DNA of 64,000 bases from Marivivens aquimaris (GTDB lineage: Bacteria > Pseudomonadota > Alphaproteobacteria > Rhodobacterales > Rhodobacteraceae): the NCBI RefSeq assembly GCF_015220045.1, contig NZ_JADBGB010000001.1:2317501-2381500 (forward strand), read 5' to 3'. A program made the translations under genes and the position numbers. The notes beneath the pieces were generated by a model. It searched no databases, was not told the DNA's origin, and was given only the letters and a program-made list of their open reading frames with translations. Below are positions 27,862-35,694 of the stretch, in pieces. Position 1 is the first letter of the stretch, and each line of letters opens with the position of its first letter.

Positions 27862-28824
27862 TTAGCGTGCGCCCAGCTCGGCGCCCGACTTCACAACATC
27901 AACGTTCGAAGCGTCGATGATTGCCGGACCGGTGAGAACCGGATCGGTCGAGATTTCGGTGCCGAACTTGAGGTTCGAGAACAGCATCGAAGTCGCGAGG
28001 AAGCCCTGCAGGTACGGCTGCTGGTCGATCGCCATGGTCTGGGTGCCAGCCGAGATACGCTCGAGCGAAGCCGGCGAGAAGTCGAATGCACCGATCATGA
28101 GTTCCATGCCGGTCTGCTCGACTGCGTTGGCGGCCGAAGCTGCACCGAAGTCTGCACAGGATACGAGAGCGTCGATCGAGCTGTCGCCGATGAGTTCAGC
28201 CTTGAACGCCTCGGCAGTACCGGTGACGTCGCCGTCGAGGTTCGGCGGGGTGTTCAGGACGGTAACCTTTACGCCGTGAGCAGCAGCACCGTCGGTGACG
28301 CCTTCACAACGCTGTTCGAGGTTGATCGCACCCGGAAGCTGGATGTGGCACAGGATGTGGGTCGCGCCCTGCTCTGCGAGGTATTCACCACCGCCGTAGC
28401 CAGCTGCGTATTCATCCGAACCGAAGTAATTGATCGCGCCGATGTCTTCTTTGACCGGCAGACCCGAGTTGTACTGCATGATCTTGATGCCCTGCTCGGC
28501 AGCAGCCTGAAGCGCGGGAATCTGGGCGTCCGGAACCCAAACCGGGATCGCGATGCCATCTACGCCCTGAGCGACAGCCTGGTTGATCAGGGTCACAAGG
28601 TCAGGGCCGAAGTTTTCGTAGTTCTGGGTGCGCAGGTACTGAACGGTACCGCCGTTGGCTTCGACCATGTGGGTCGCGTCATCAACGCCCTTTTTGATTT
28701 TGTCCATGAAAGCGTCTTCGATCGAGCCAGCGATGACAGCGATGTCCTGAGCCATTGCCGAACCAGCAGTCATTGCCAGTGCCGACACCATGAGACCACG
28801 CATAATGCGAGTTTTAATAGTCAT
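27862..28824 (-). CDS. Sugar ABC transporter substrate-binding protein (periplasmic, CUT2)
   Basis: Periplasmic binding protein of 320 residues, first gene of the module A importer operon. A signal peptide is clear (residues 1-25, cleavage after AMA before QDIAV). The type I periplasmic fold begins with IAVIAGS, and a central VDGIAIPVWVPDA and the later FGSDEYAAGYGGGEYLAE fit the ribose/inositol class. The ATG at 28824 follows GGGAGGAAATACCGA; open frame upstream has no such site. The ligand is presumably a cyclitol, given its neighbours. Confidence 0.91.
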   Translation of the reverse strand: MTIKTRIMRGLMVSALAMTAGSAMAQDIAVIAGSIEDAFMDKIKKGVDDATHMVEANGGTVQYLRTQNYENFGPDLVTLINQAVAQGVDGIAIPVWVPDAQIPALQAAAEQGIKIMQYNSGLPVKEDIGAINYFGSDEYAAGYGGGEYLAEQGATHILCHIQLPGAINLEQRCEGVTDGAAAHGVKVTVLNTPPNLDGDVTGTAEAFKAELIGDSSIDALVSCADFGAASAANAVEQTGMELMIGAFDFSPASLERISAGTQTMAIDQQPYLQGFLATSMLFSNLKFGTEISTDPVLTGPAIIDASNVDVVKSGAELGAR

Positions 28825-28907
28825 TCGGTATTTCCTCCCGTGGATACACACCGGCGGCATCTCCATTGCTGCCGGTGAAAGGAAATTACCAAAAGAGCGC
28901 CCATCGC

Positions 28908-28919
28908 GAAATATCGCTT
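28908..28919. promoter_or_regulatory. Short inverted repeat GCGA-N4-TCGC in the divergent promoter region
   Basis: Perfect four-base arms around AATA, in the 158-base region between the divergent binding-protein gene and the LacI-type gene. It is about 85 bases upstream of the binding-protein start. This is a weak candidate on its own; the larger repeat at 28941-28966 is stronger. Confidence 0.25.
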
Positions 28920-28940
28920 GCCTCATAAAGACATTTTTGT

Positions 28941-28966
28941 TTCATTTTATGGCATGTCAAAATGAA
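28941..28966. promoter_or_regulatory. Inverted repeat TTCATTTT-N10-AAAATGAA (operator candidate)
   Basis: Perfect eight-base arms at 28941-28948 and 28959-28966, inside the promoter region shared by the module A importer and its LacI-type regulator. A third AAAATGAA at 28980-28987 overlaps the regulator's start codon. The arrangement suits autoregulation and control of the importer by the adjacent LacI protein. Confidence 0.55.
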
Positions 28967-28982
28967 GCTTCAATAATTCAAA

Positions 28983-30020
28983 ATGAAAAATCGCCCTACT
29001 ATCGCAGACTTAGCCGAAGCCGCAGGTGTCAGCGTCTCTACAGTGAATCGCATTCTCGCAGGCACATCCCGCGTTCGCCCTGCCACAATCCAGCAGGTTC
29101 AGCACGCCGCAGAGCGTATAGGTTATTACGGTTTGAATGTGATCGAGGCGCGCCGCGATGAGCAACTTCCTAACTTTCGATTCGGATTTCTGCTCCAGCA
29201 GTCGACTCGCGAGGTGTACCGAATCTTCGCGCAGCACATCAAAGAAGCCTCCGCGATGCGCCGAGACGAGAAGGTCACGCCGCTCGTCGACTTCGTTGAC
29301 CTGCTGGAACCCTCCAACATCGCGGAGCGCCTGACCGCGCTTGGCAAGGAATGCGATGCTGTAGCGATCATCGCGGCCGACCATCCGCTGATCGGTCAGG
29401 CTATTCGCGACCTCAAAATGCAGGGCAAGCCGACCGTCGCCTATATCACGGACCAAAGCTCGCCCGACCGCGCGGCCTTCGTCGGCACCGACAACTGGCG
29501 GCTGGGCCGCACCGCTGCATGGTTCATTTCCGAAATGTCACCCGATCCAGGAACAGTCGCGCTGTTCCTCGGCAACCACCGCTACCAGTGTCAGGACATG
29601 GCCGATGCCGCATTCCGGTCGTACCTGCGCGAAAACGCACCCCACCTGACAGTGACGGAGTCGCGCCCGACTAACGAGGACTCGGCTGAGGCCTATAGAA
29701 TGGTGAAGTCATTGCTGGAGACCGAAGAGAAACTCGCCGGCCTCATGATCGCGGGCGGCGGGATCTCCGGTGTGCTGAAGGCACTGCGCGAGGCGCCTGC
29801 CGAACGGCGGCGCGGTGTGCGTGTAATTTGCCGCGATATCGGGCCAGAGACGCGCAAAGGGCTGACCGAAGGGCTCATCACCGCCGCGCTCTGTCACCCG
29901 CTCAAGGAAATCTCGTCTACGCTGATCGAGACGATGATCGACGTGACCAACAGCAAAGGCGCGGGGATTACACTCCAGCGGACCGTGCCGCTAGAGGTCG
30001 TGACGCCAGAAAATATCTGA
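28983..30020 (+). CDS. LacI family transcriptional regulator, module A
   Basis: Repressor-type regulator of 345 residues. The N-terminal helix-turn-helix is PTIADLAEAAGVSVSTVNRIL at residues 5-25, followed by a hinge and a periplasmic-binding-protein-like sensor domain (for example AFVGTDNWRLGRTAAWF). It is divergent from the module A importer, and an inverted repeat in the shared promoter is its likely operator. It resembles the two other LacI-type proteins of the island, which share the RTAAW segment, so all three may sense related cyclitols. Confidence 0.92.
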   Translation: MKNRPTIADLAEAAGVSVSTVNRILAGTSRVRPATIQQVQHAAERIGYYGLNVIEARRDEQLPNFRFGFLLQQSTREVYRIFAQHIKEASAMRRDEKVTPLVDFVDLLEPSNIAERLTALGKECDAVAIIAADHPLIGQAIRDLKMQGKPTVAYITDQSSPDRAAFVGTDNWRLGRTAAWFISEMSPDPGTVALFLGNHRYQCQDMADAAFRSYLRENAPHLTVTESRPTNEDSAEAYRMVKSLLETEEKLAGLMIAGGGISGVLKALREAPAERRRGVRVICRDIGPETRKGLTEGLITAALCHPLKEISSTLIETMIDVTNSKGAGITLQRTVPLEVVTPENI

Positions 30021-30653
30021 TCAGGCGCGGAGCGCGGGAACCAGAGGAACGCCGCACCGCTCGGACATGCGAGCGGTGTAGTCCATGACTTCGTCCGGCA
30101 TGGTGAGGTTCGGCACGATGGTCAGGCAGCGCAGAACGGGGAACAGGTAGATGTCGTCGATCGACGCGCCTTCGGCATCCGGCAGATGCGGGACGAGATC
30201 GGCCAGAGCCACCTCGACCTCTGCAAGACGCTCGTCGGTCTGTGCGCGCAGGCCATCGAAATCGCCGAGCCAAGCTTCTTTCTTGCCGGTGAAATACTCA
30301 ATCGCTTCGGGCACGCGGAACTCAGGGTAAACCGGATCGGGCGAGCGCGGGATGACCAGCACGTTGATCGCATGGTTATGCTTGTCCATCCAATCGGTGA
30401 TCTCGGCACGCGGCTTGCCGCCGAACACGGGCTCACCCGACAGGCCGTCCAGCTTCTCCACGATGTCGAGGCTTTCGCCCATGTAGCCGTCCGCATCCTC
30501 GAGGATCGGGAGCATCTTGGCACCGATCATAGAGATCGGGGTCTCTTCGTCATGGTTCGGAATATAGTGGACTTCTGCATCGATCCCTTTCAGGCCAAGC
30601 GGCATACGGGCGCGGATGCAGTACGGGCAATGGTCGTAGACAAATAGCTTCAA
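30021..30653 (-). CDS. Glutaredoxin 2-like protein (GrxB type)
   Basis: GST-fold glutaredoxin of 210 residues with the active site CPYC at residues 9-12 and a helical C-terminal domain. It would use glutathione to reduce disulfides. The start is TTG at 30653, preceded by AAAGGAG seven bases upstream and beginning LKLFVYDHCPYC as in the family; the ATGs farther upstream lie before this site. It is the last gene of the long module B operon, where it might support redox chemistry or glutathione handling of an aldehyde; that is inference. Confidence 0.82.
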   Translation of the reverse strand: MKLFVYDHCPYCIRARMPLGLKGIDAEVHYIPNHDEETPISMIGAKMLPILEDADGYMGESLDIVEKLDGLSGEPVFGGKPRAEITDWMDKHNHAINVLVIPRSPDPVYPEFRVPEAIEYFTGKKEAWLGDFDGLRAQTDERLAEVEVALADLVPHLPDAEGASIDDIYLFPVLRCLTIVPNLTMPDEVMDYTARMSERCGVPLVPALRA

Positions 30654-30749
30654 CGCGGTCTCCTTTCGGTCACCGTGACAAATGTTGGCATGAAACGGAA
30701 TACGCCCCTCACCTGCCATGACGGCACGCAAGGGGCAAGGGTTTCGCGA

Positions 30750-31562
30750 TTATTCGACGGACTTGAGGAAAGCGTCGAACTCGTCGTCTTTGATCGGAAC
30801 GGTGTGCTGGGCTTCGGGATAGCCACCGTTATCGACGTCAGCGCGGAAGGCTTTGAACGCTTCGATGCGCTCGGCCTGAAGTTCGCGCATCTTCTTGCCG
30901 AGGTCGGCGTAGACCTTGCCGTGGCGCGGTTTGTGGTTGACGCCGTAACCGCAGACATCCTCGGTAAAGAGGTACTGTGCGTCGGCGTATTTGCCCGCGC
31001 CCATGCCGAGCATAATCAGATTGGTGTTCTCGGTCAGGTACTTTGCAACGCGGTCGGGAACGACTTCGAGCTCGGCACCAAAGACGCCGATTTCTTCCAT
31101 TTTCTTGGCGTGAGCATAAAGCGCCGCAGCCTCGTCGCCGGTTTTGCCAACAGCGCGCCAACCAGTCCATGTGATATAGGACGGGATGAGGCCGATGTGA
31201 CCGACGACCGCGAGGTGGTTGTCCACCATGGCCTTCTGGATGTCGTAGGACGCTGCGCAATAGTAGCAGTCGGCGCCGATAGCACCGGCTTCGAACGCGG
31301 CGCGGATGTAATCCTCTGCCGTGACGAGCTTCGCGCCAGCGGGGCCGTGCGGACCGTAGGGCAGACCGACCTGAACAAAGCACTGACCGGCAGCTTCGCG
31401 CATCTCGGGCGACCAGAACTTGCGTTCGATCGACAGCATGTGGATGCCGGCCTCGTTCGCAGCGGCAGCCTCTTCCAGCGTGGTCACGTAGAGCATGGAG
31501 ATTTTCTCTCCACGCTTCTTCATGGCGCGGATGTCTTCGACGTGCGGACGGTTGTGGTACAT
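30750..31562 (-). CDS. PanB-like (ketopantoate hydroxymethyltransferase family) protein
   Basis: TIM-barrel protein of 270 residues alignable by eye to PanB: AVVGHIGLIPS, GKTGDEA, AELEVVPDRVAKYLT and IMLGMGAGKYADAQ match PanB blocks. The equivalents of PanB His136 (H122) and Glu181 (E166) are kept. The metal and substrate residues Asp45, Asp84, Lys112 and Glu114 appear as Glu46, Gly66, Tyr101 and Ala103. A normal PanB reaction is therefore doubtful, and a different lyase or aldolase-type role in the operon is more likely. It lies 16 bases after a hydroxypyruvate-isomerase-like gene. Confidence 0.75.
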   Translation of the reverse strand: MYHNRPHVEDIRAMKKRGEKISMLYVTTLEEAAAANEAGIHMLSIERKFWSPEMREAAGQCFVQVGLPYGPHGPAGAKLVTAEDYIRAAFEAGAIGADCYYCAASYDIQKAMVDNHLAVVGHIGLIPSYITWTGWRAVGKTGDEAAALYAHAKKMEEIGVFGAELEVVPDRVAKYLTENTNLIMLGMGAGKYADAQYLFTEDVCGYGVNHKPRHGKVYADLGKKMRELQAERIEAFKAFRADVDNGGYPEAQHTVPIKDDEFDAFLKSVE

Positions 31563-31577
31563 AAAACGTATCCTTGG

Positions 31578-32357
31578 TTAGAGGGTAAAGGCAGCGCGGA
31601 ACGCTTCGAGAGCGACCTCGGGGTCACCCTTCGCAAAGGCTTCCATCGCGACAGGTCCGCGATAGCCCATGTCGAACAGCGCCTGCGCAATGCCGGGGTA
31701 ATTGATCTCGCCGGTACCGGGTTCACAGCGACCAGGATTGTCGGCAACCTGCACTTCGCCGATCCACGGAAGGCACGCTTCGCACCAGCGGATCAAGTCA
31801 CCTTCGCCGATCTGGGTGTGATAGAGGTCAAGGTTGATCCGCAGCTGCGGACGGTTGACCTCGGCCACGAGCGACAGGACTTCGGCGGTGGTGTTGAACG
31901 GACAGCCGGGATGTTCGCGCAGGTTCAGGTTTTCGAGCGTGAAGACCACGCCCTCTTCCTCGGCCATGTCGCAAATGCGGTGCAGCGTATCGCGGGCGCG
32001 AAGGCGCATACCAGGCGCGAAGGCCGAAAGCTGCGGGATCGGCAAACCGAAGTCACCAAGTCCCGTGCCGTGCAGGTTCAGACGGTCAACGCCGAGGCGC
32101 TTGCCGACCTGCGCGGTTTCGCGCGCCGACGCCAGCAGCATGTCCGCGCCCTCGTCGTCAGCCAGACGGCCAACGAGATAGCCGTTCATAATGGTGTAAT
32201 TGGCGCCGACCTTTTCGAGGGCGCCCAGATCATGCGCCGGCCAGTTCCAGAGGCCGACACCAAAGCCCATCTCGGTCAGGCGCGCAGCGCGCCATTCCAT
32301 AGGCTTGTCCTGCCACAGCATCTCGGCGCAGGCCGCCAGCGGAAACGGTTGAGTCAT
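31578..32357 (-). CDS. Hydroxypyruvate isomerase-like TIM-barrel protein
   Basis: Protein of 259 residues in the Hyi/OtnI branch of the xylose-isomerase-like TIM barrels. Diagnostic stretches are LENLNLREHPGCP near residue 140, LDLYHTQIGEGDL near 177, and ADNPGRCEPGTGEINYPGI near 206, which is the Hyi signature. Its role is probably isomerisation of a small hydroxy-keto compound. It sits between the MocE-like ferredoxin and the PanB-like gene in module B. The substrate is not determinable. Confidence 0.83.
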   Translation of the reverse strand: MTQPFPLAACAEMLWQDKPMEWRAARLTEMGFGVGLWNWPAHDLGALEKVGANYTIMNGYLVGRLADDEGADMLLASARETAQVGKRLGVDRLNLHGTGLGDFGLPIPQLSAFAPGMRLRARDTLHRICDMAEEEGVVFTLENLNLREHPGCPFNTTAEVLSLVAEVNRPQLRINLDLYHTQIGEGDLIRWCEACLPWIGEVQVADNPGRCEPGTGEINYPGIAQALFDMGYRGPVAMEAFAKGDPEVALEAFRAAFTL

Positions 32358-32391
32358 TATAACGAACTTTCAGATGATAGCGCTGAGCTGA

Positions 32392-32703
32392 TCAGATTTC
32401 GACGAAGACGCGGCCACCCTCAACCTTGGTCGGGTAGGTGTGCAGGTTTTCGCAAGCGGGCGGCGTTTCGACTTCACCGTTTTCCATGTTGAAGATCGAC
32501 GAATGCTTCGGGCATTCGATGGTCGCTTCGACCACCATACCGTCGGACAGGTGCACGTCCTCGTGGGTGCACAGGCCGTCGGTGCAGTAGTAGTTGTCTT
32601 CGTGATCACGTACGATGATGAAGGTACGGTCGCCATGGTCGAAACGGATGACATCCTCTTCTTCGATGTCATCGGTTGCGCACGCATCAATCCATTGAGC
32701 CAT
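32392..32703 (-). CDS. Rieske-type [2Fe-2S] ferredoxin, MocE-like
   Basis: Electron-transfer protein of 103 residues. The two Rieske ligand pairs are Cys45-Thr-His47 and Cys64-Pro-Lys-His67, with the usual spacing. Such ferredoxins feed electrons to an oxygenase. In rhizobial rhizopine catabolism the equivalent MocE works with the membrane oxygenase MocD, and here a MocD-like gene lies immediately upstream in the operon. The ATG at 32703 begins a family-like N-terminus (MAQWIDAC). No ferredoxin reductase gene (MocF role) is nearby. Confidence 0.9.
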   Translation of the reverse strand: MAQWIDACATDDIEEEDVIRFDHGDRTFIIVRDHEDNYYCTDGLCTHEDVHLSDGMVVEATIECPKHSSIFNMENGEVETPPACENLHTYPTKVEGGRVFVEI

Positions 32704-32728
32704 TCGGCCTCTCCTTTGTGGGGCAGTC

Positions 32729-33781
32729 TCAGACTGCGCTTTTGTCCTGATATGGGTTCGCCGTTGCGGGGAGCGGACGGCGGATGTGGTAGTCGGGATC
32801 CTTGCGCTGCTTCCACAATGCGGGGAGCATTTCGGCATAACCCTCGGCTATCGACTTGCACGGGACAGGGAAGTCCCAACCGCAGACGCGGTGCAATTCG
32901 GGGAGTTTGTAGTACGGCACCAGCGGGAACATGTGGTGTTCGACGTGGTAGTTCATGTTCCAGTAGATGAAGCGGCTGATCGGGTTCATCATCACGGTAC
33001 GGCTGTTCAGACGGTGATCGTTCACATTGTCCGACAGCCCGCCATGCTGGAGCCAGCCGCACATCACCATGTGCCAGCATCCGAAGAGACGCGGCAGACC
33101 GATGAGCAGCAGCGGAATCCACGACTGGAACACAATGGCCGCTGCGATGGTCACGGCATAGATCGCCAGCCAGATCCGCGCGGTGCGGATGGTTTTGGCG
33201 TGGAAGACTTCGGGCAGATACTCGGCCTCTTCCGCGTCGATTTTGCCGAACGCGTGGAAGAACATCGCCTTCACGCCGCCGATAACATCGGGAATGCCGA
33301 TGAGGTTCGACGTGCTGTTGAGCATCATGACGGGACGCATGATCGAAATCTCCGGATCGCGCCCGACGATGATCGTGTCCGAGTGGTGGCGGGCGTGGCT
33401 GAATTTCCAGCAATACGGATCGCGGATCATGCAAAAGCAGGCGACCTGATAGACTGCGTTGTTCATCCAGCGGGTCTTGAACGCGGAGCCGTGCCCGCAC
33501 TCGTGCCAGCGGCTATCCATGGCCGAGCCATAAAGCACGCCGTAAGCCAGCCAGAACGGCACCGACCACCACGACGGCATCAGCACGATGGCAATGGCCG
33601 CGAATGCTGCCATCAGGCCGAACAGGATGATGGTATCGCGGATCGCAGGCTGGTCCGAACGGCGCATGAGCGCCTTCATTTCCTTGCGATCGATAGGCGT
33701 ACGATACCAGTCCTCGGTCACGAGGCCGGTTTCGACAGCGCGAATGGAGTCAGGGCCGACAAGGCTGTAGTCACGAGGCAT
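32729..33781 (-). CDS. Membrane di-iron oxygenase of the fatty acid desaturase/alkane hydroxylase superfamily (MocD-like)
   Basis: Integral membrane protein of 350 residues with four or more helices and the three His boxes of the superfamily: HECGH at residues 93-97, HARHH at 129-133 and HVEHH at 279-283, plus LQHGG near 245. It would use O2 and electrons from the adjacent Rieske ferredoxin. Position in a sugar-importer operon favours a MocD-like role (oxidative removal of a substituent from a cyclitol) over lipid desaturation. That is inferred from gene context and the moc precedent. Confidence 0.85.
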   Translation of the reverse strand: MPRDYSLVGPDSIRAVETGLVTEDWYRTPIDRKEMKALMRRSDQPAIRDTIILFGLMAAFAAIAIVLMPSWWSVPFWLAYGVLYGSAMDSRWHECGHGSAFKTRWMNNAVYQVACFCMIRDPYCWKFSHARHHSDTIIVGRDPEISIMRPVMMLNSTSNLIGIPDVIGGVKAMFFHAFGKIDAEEAEYLPEVFHAKTIRTARIWLAIYAVTIAAAIVFQSWIPLLLIGLPRLFGCWHMVMCGWLQHGGLSDNVNDHRLNSRTVMMNPISRFIYWNMNYHVEHHMFPLVPYYKLPELHRVCGWDFPVPCKSIAEGYAEMLPALWKQRKDPDYHIRRPLPATANPYQDKSAV

Positions 33782-33846
33782 ATCGACCTCCAGAGAGCAA
33801 AGAGACTAGGTCAAAAACGCCGAAGTGCGGCGCATGGTAAATTCAG

Positions 33847-33864
33847 GCGCCCGCGAACGGGCGC
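33847..33864 (-). other. GC-rich hairpin between ATPase copy 2 and mocD-like gene
   Basis: A seven-base stem GCGCCCG/CGGGCGC around CGAA lies a few bases beyond the ATPase stop. The T run follows it only on the plus strand, so in the direction of the operon it is a stem without U tract. It is more likely an mRNA processing or stability element than a terminator. Confidence 0.5.
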
Positions 33865-33867
33865 TTT

Positions 33868-34683
33868 TTACTGGGCGGCCATCGCGGTCTGGCTTTCGGC
33901 ATAGCCCTCGATGCTTGCTTCGAGGTCGGCCATGGTTTCGCCGCCGGCCATGAGGTCGGTGATCTCTTCGCGGGTCTTTTCACCCTTGCGGAAGTCGGCG
34001 GCGATCGCGCCGCGGATCAGAACCGCGAAGTGGTCGCCCACAGTCATCGCGTGCATGACCTGATGGGTGATGAAGATCACGGCGAGGCCGCGCTTTTTCG
34101 CTTCATTCACAATGCGCAGAACGTGCGCCGCCTGCTTGACGCCAAGTGCCGCAGTCGGCTCATCAAGGATCAGAACGCGGGCACCGAAGTACACGGCGCG
34201 GGCAATCGCGAGCGACTGGCGCTCACCGCCCGACAGGCCGCCCACGAGGCGATCACCGTCGGTGATGCGCGTGATGCCCATCTTCTGGACTTCCTCGACG
34301 GCGATCTTGTTCGCGGTCTTGCGGTCGAAGACCTTGAACGGACCGAAGCCCTTGGTCGGCTCGACGCCCATGAAGAAGTTACGGCCGACCGACATTAGCG
34401 GATACGTTCCGCCAAACTGGTGCACGGTCGCAATGCCGCGATCCTGCGCGTCGCGCGGGCCGTCGAACGTAACCGGCTTACCGTCGACGAGGATCTCGCC
34501 GCGGGTCGGTGCGTGAACACCGGCAAGAGTCTTGATGAGGGTCGATTTACCGGCGCCGTTGTCACCCAGCAGGCAGAGCACTTCGCCCGCGCGGACCTTC
34601 AGCGAGATTTCATGCAGAACGTCGATCGGGCCAAAGCTCTTGTCGACATTCTTCAGTTCGATAACGGGTGCGTTGGAAGACAT
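33868..34683 (-). CDS. Sugar ABC transporter ATP-binding protein (CUT2), copy 2
   Basis: ATPase of 271 residues for the module B importer, with Walker A GDNGAGKST, signature LSGGERQS and Walker B VLILDEPTA. Through residue 261 it differs from the copy at 25844-26674 by one conservative change (Asp for Glu near 74). The tail after IEGY is different (AESQTAMAAQ). The permeases and binding proteins of the two systems are clearly diverged, so the ATPases look homogenised or shared. It starts four bases after the upstream permease stop. Confidence 0.93.
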   Translation of the reverse strand: MSSNAPVIELKNVDKSFGPIDVLHEISLKVRAGEVLCLLGDNGAGKSTLIKTLAGVHAPTRGEILVDGKPVTFDGPRDAQDRGIATVHQFGGTYPLMSVGRNFFMGVEPTKGFGPFKVFDRKTANKIAVEEVQKMGITRITDGDRLVGGLSGGERQSLAIARAVYFGARVLILDEPTAALGVKQAAHVLRIVNEAKKRGLAVIFITHQVMHAMTVGDHFAVLIRGAIAADFRKGEKTREEITDLMAGGETMADLEASIEGYAESQTAMAAQ

Positions 34684-34695
34684 GATCTCAGGCCT
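33905..34695. repeat. Duplicated ATPase gene segment, copy 2
   Basis: About 790 bases, direct repeat of 25896-26686, same orientation and roughly 8 kb apart. Recombination between the copies would delete the MocD/MocE, isomerase, PanB-like, Grx and LacI genes in between. Confidence 0.9.
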
Positions 34696-35683
34696 TTTTC
34701 TTGGAAACGGCGCTGAGCGCCTTTTTGCGGAAGGTCTCGTTCATGCCGACGGCGGCAAGAAGCATGATGCCGATGATCAGGCTGGACCAGTTGCGGTCGA
34801 TATCGGTGAAGTAGATGCCTTGGCTCACCACACCGAAAGTCAGCGTGCCGAAGAAGATACCCACGACAGATCCGAAGCCGCCCGTGATCAGCGTGCCGCC
34901 AACGACGACGCTGACGATGACGTTGAAGATGATGTTCATGCCGCCCGACACCTGAGCCGAGTTGAACAGGATCGCCTGACACATGCCGACGAAGGTCGCG
35001 GCGGTAGCTGACAGGATGAACAGACCGATGGTCATCTTGCGGACGGGGATACCTGCGTTGCGGGCAGAATCTTTGTCGCCGCCCATGGCGAACAGCCAGT
35101 TGCCGAACGGGCTCTTGTGGACGAAGAACCAGTACACAACGGCGAAGATGATCCACCACACGATGATGATCTGGTGGCTGCCTCCGACGAGACGGCCAAA
35201 GATGAACTTGGCCCATTCCGGTGCGTCGAGCGACACGCTGGCAGCGCCGGTCAGAACCTTGGACGCCGACAGGACCACGCCCTGCATCGCGACCAGCGTA
35301 CCGAGCGTGATGATCAGCGTCGGCACCGTAGTGCGGATCGCAAGGATGCCGTTGATCGTGCCAACGATGACACCCAGCGCGAGTGCGCCCAACATCCCGA
35401 CGATGATCGGCATTCCGTAGTGACCGGAGATAATCGCGATGGTCATCGATCCGGCGGGGATCATCGCACCGATGGAGATGTCGAGCTCTCCGGCGATCAT
35501 CAGCAGACCGACCGGAAGGGCCACAATGCCCATATTGGCCGCGAAGTTGACCCAGCTCGCCGCGCCGCCGAGGGCGACGATATTGACGCCGCCGAAGACC
35601 ACGTAAAAAGCGATAACGCCGATCAGGCTGAGGATCGCAGGGGTGCCGGGCTGGCGGAAGGCTTTCATCATAGTATCGTTCAT
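34688..35683 (-). CDS. Sugar ABC transporter permease (CUT2 family), module B second permease
   Basis: Permease of 331 residues with about eight to ten helices and the motifs GELDISIGAMIPAGS, INGILAIRTTVPTLIITLGT, NAGIPVRKM and GGTLITGGFGSVVGI. An in-frame GTG at 35698 overlaps the stop of the previous permease; the ATG at 35683 gives the more usual start. It lies between another permease and the ATPase, so module B encodes two different permeases that could form a heterodimeric channel. Confidence 0.91.
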   Translation of the reverse strand: MNDTMMKAFRQPGTPAILSLIGVIAFYVVFGGVNIVALGGAASWVNFAANMGIVALPVGLLMIAGELDISIGAMIPAGSMTIAIISGHYGMPIIVGMLGALALGVIVGTINGILAIRTTVPTLIITLGTLVAMQGVVLSASKVLTGAASVSLDAPEWAKFIFGRLVGGSHQIIIVWWIIFAVVYWFFVHKSPFGNWLFAMGGDKDSARNAGIPVRKMTIGLFILSATAATFVGMCQAILFNSAQVSGGMNIIFNVIVSVVVGGTLITGGFGSVVGIFFGTLTFGVVSQGIYFTDIDRNWSSLIIGIMLLAAVGMNETFRKKALSAVSKKKA

Positions 35684-35694
35684 GGCTCTGGCCC

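Noticed and set aside
30675..32492. 605-residue open frame antisense across the PanB-like and Hyi-like genes
   Set aside because: It spans several real genes and their gaps on the other strand, and its translation resembles no family.
33847..33870. Intrinsic terminator at the stem GCGCCCG/CGGGCGC followed by TTTTT
   Set aside because: The T run is in the right place only for plus-strand transcription, while all genes around it are on the minus strand.
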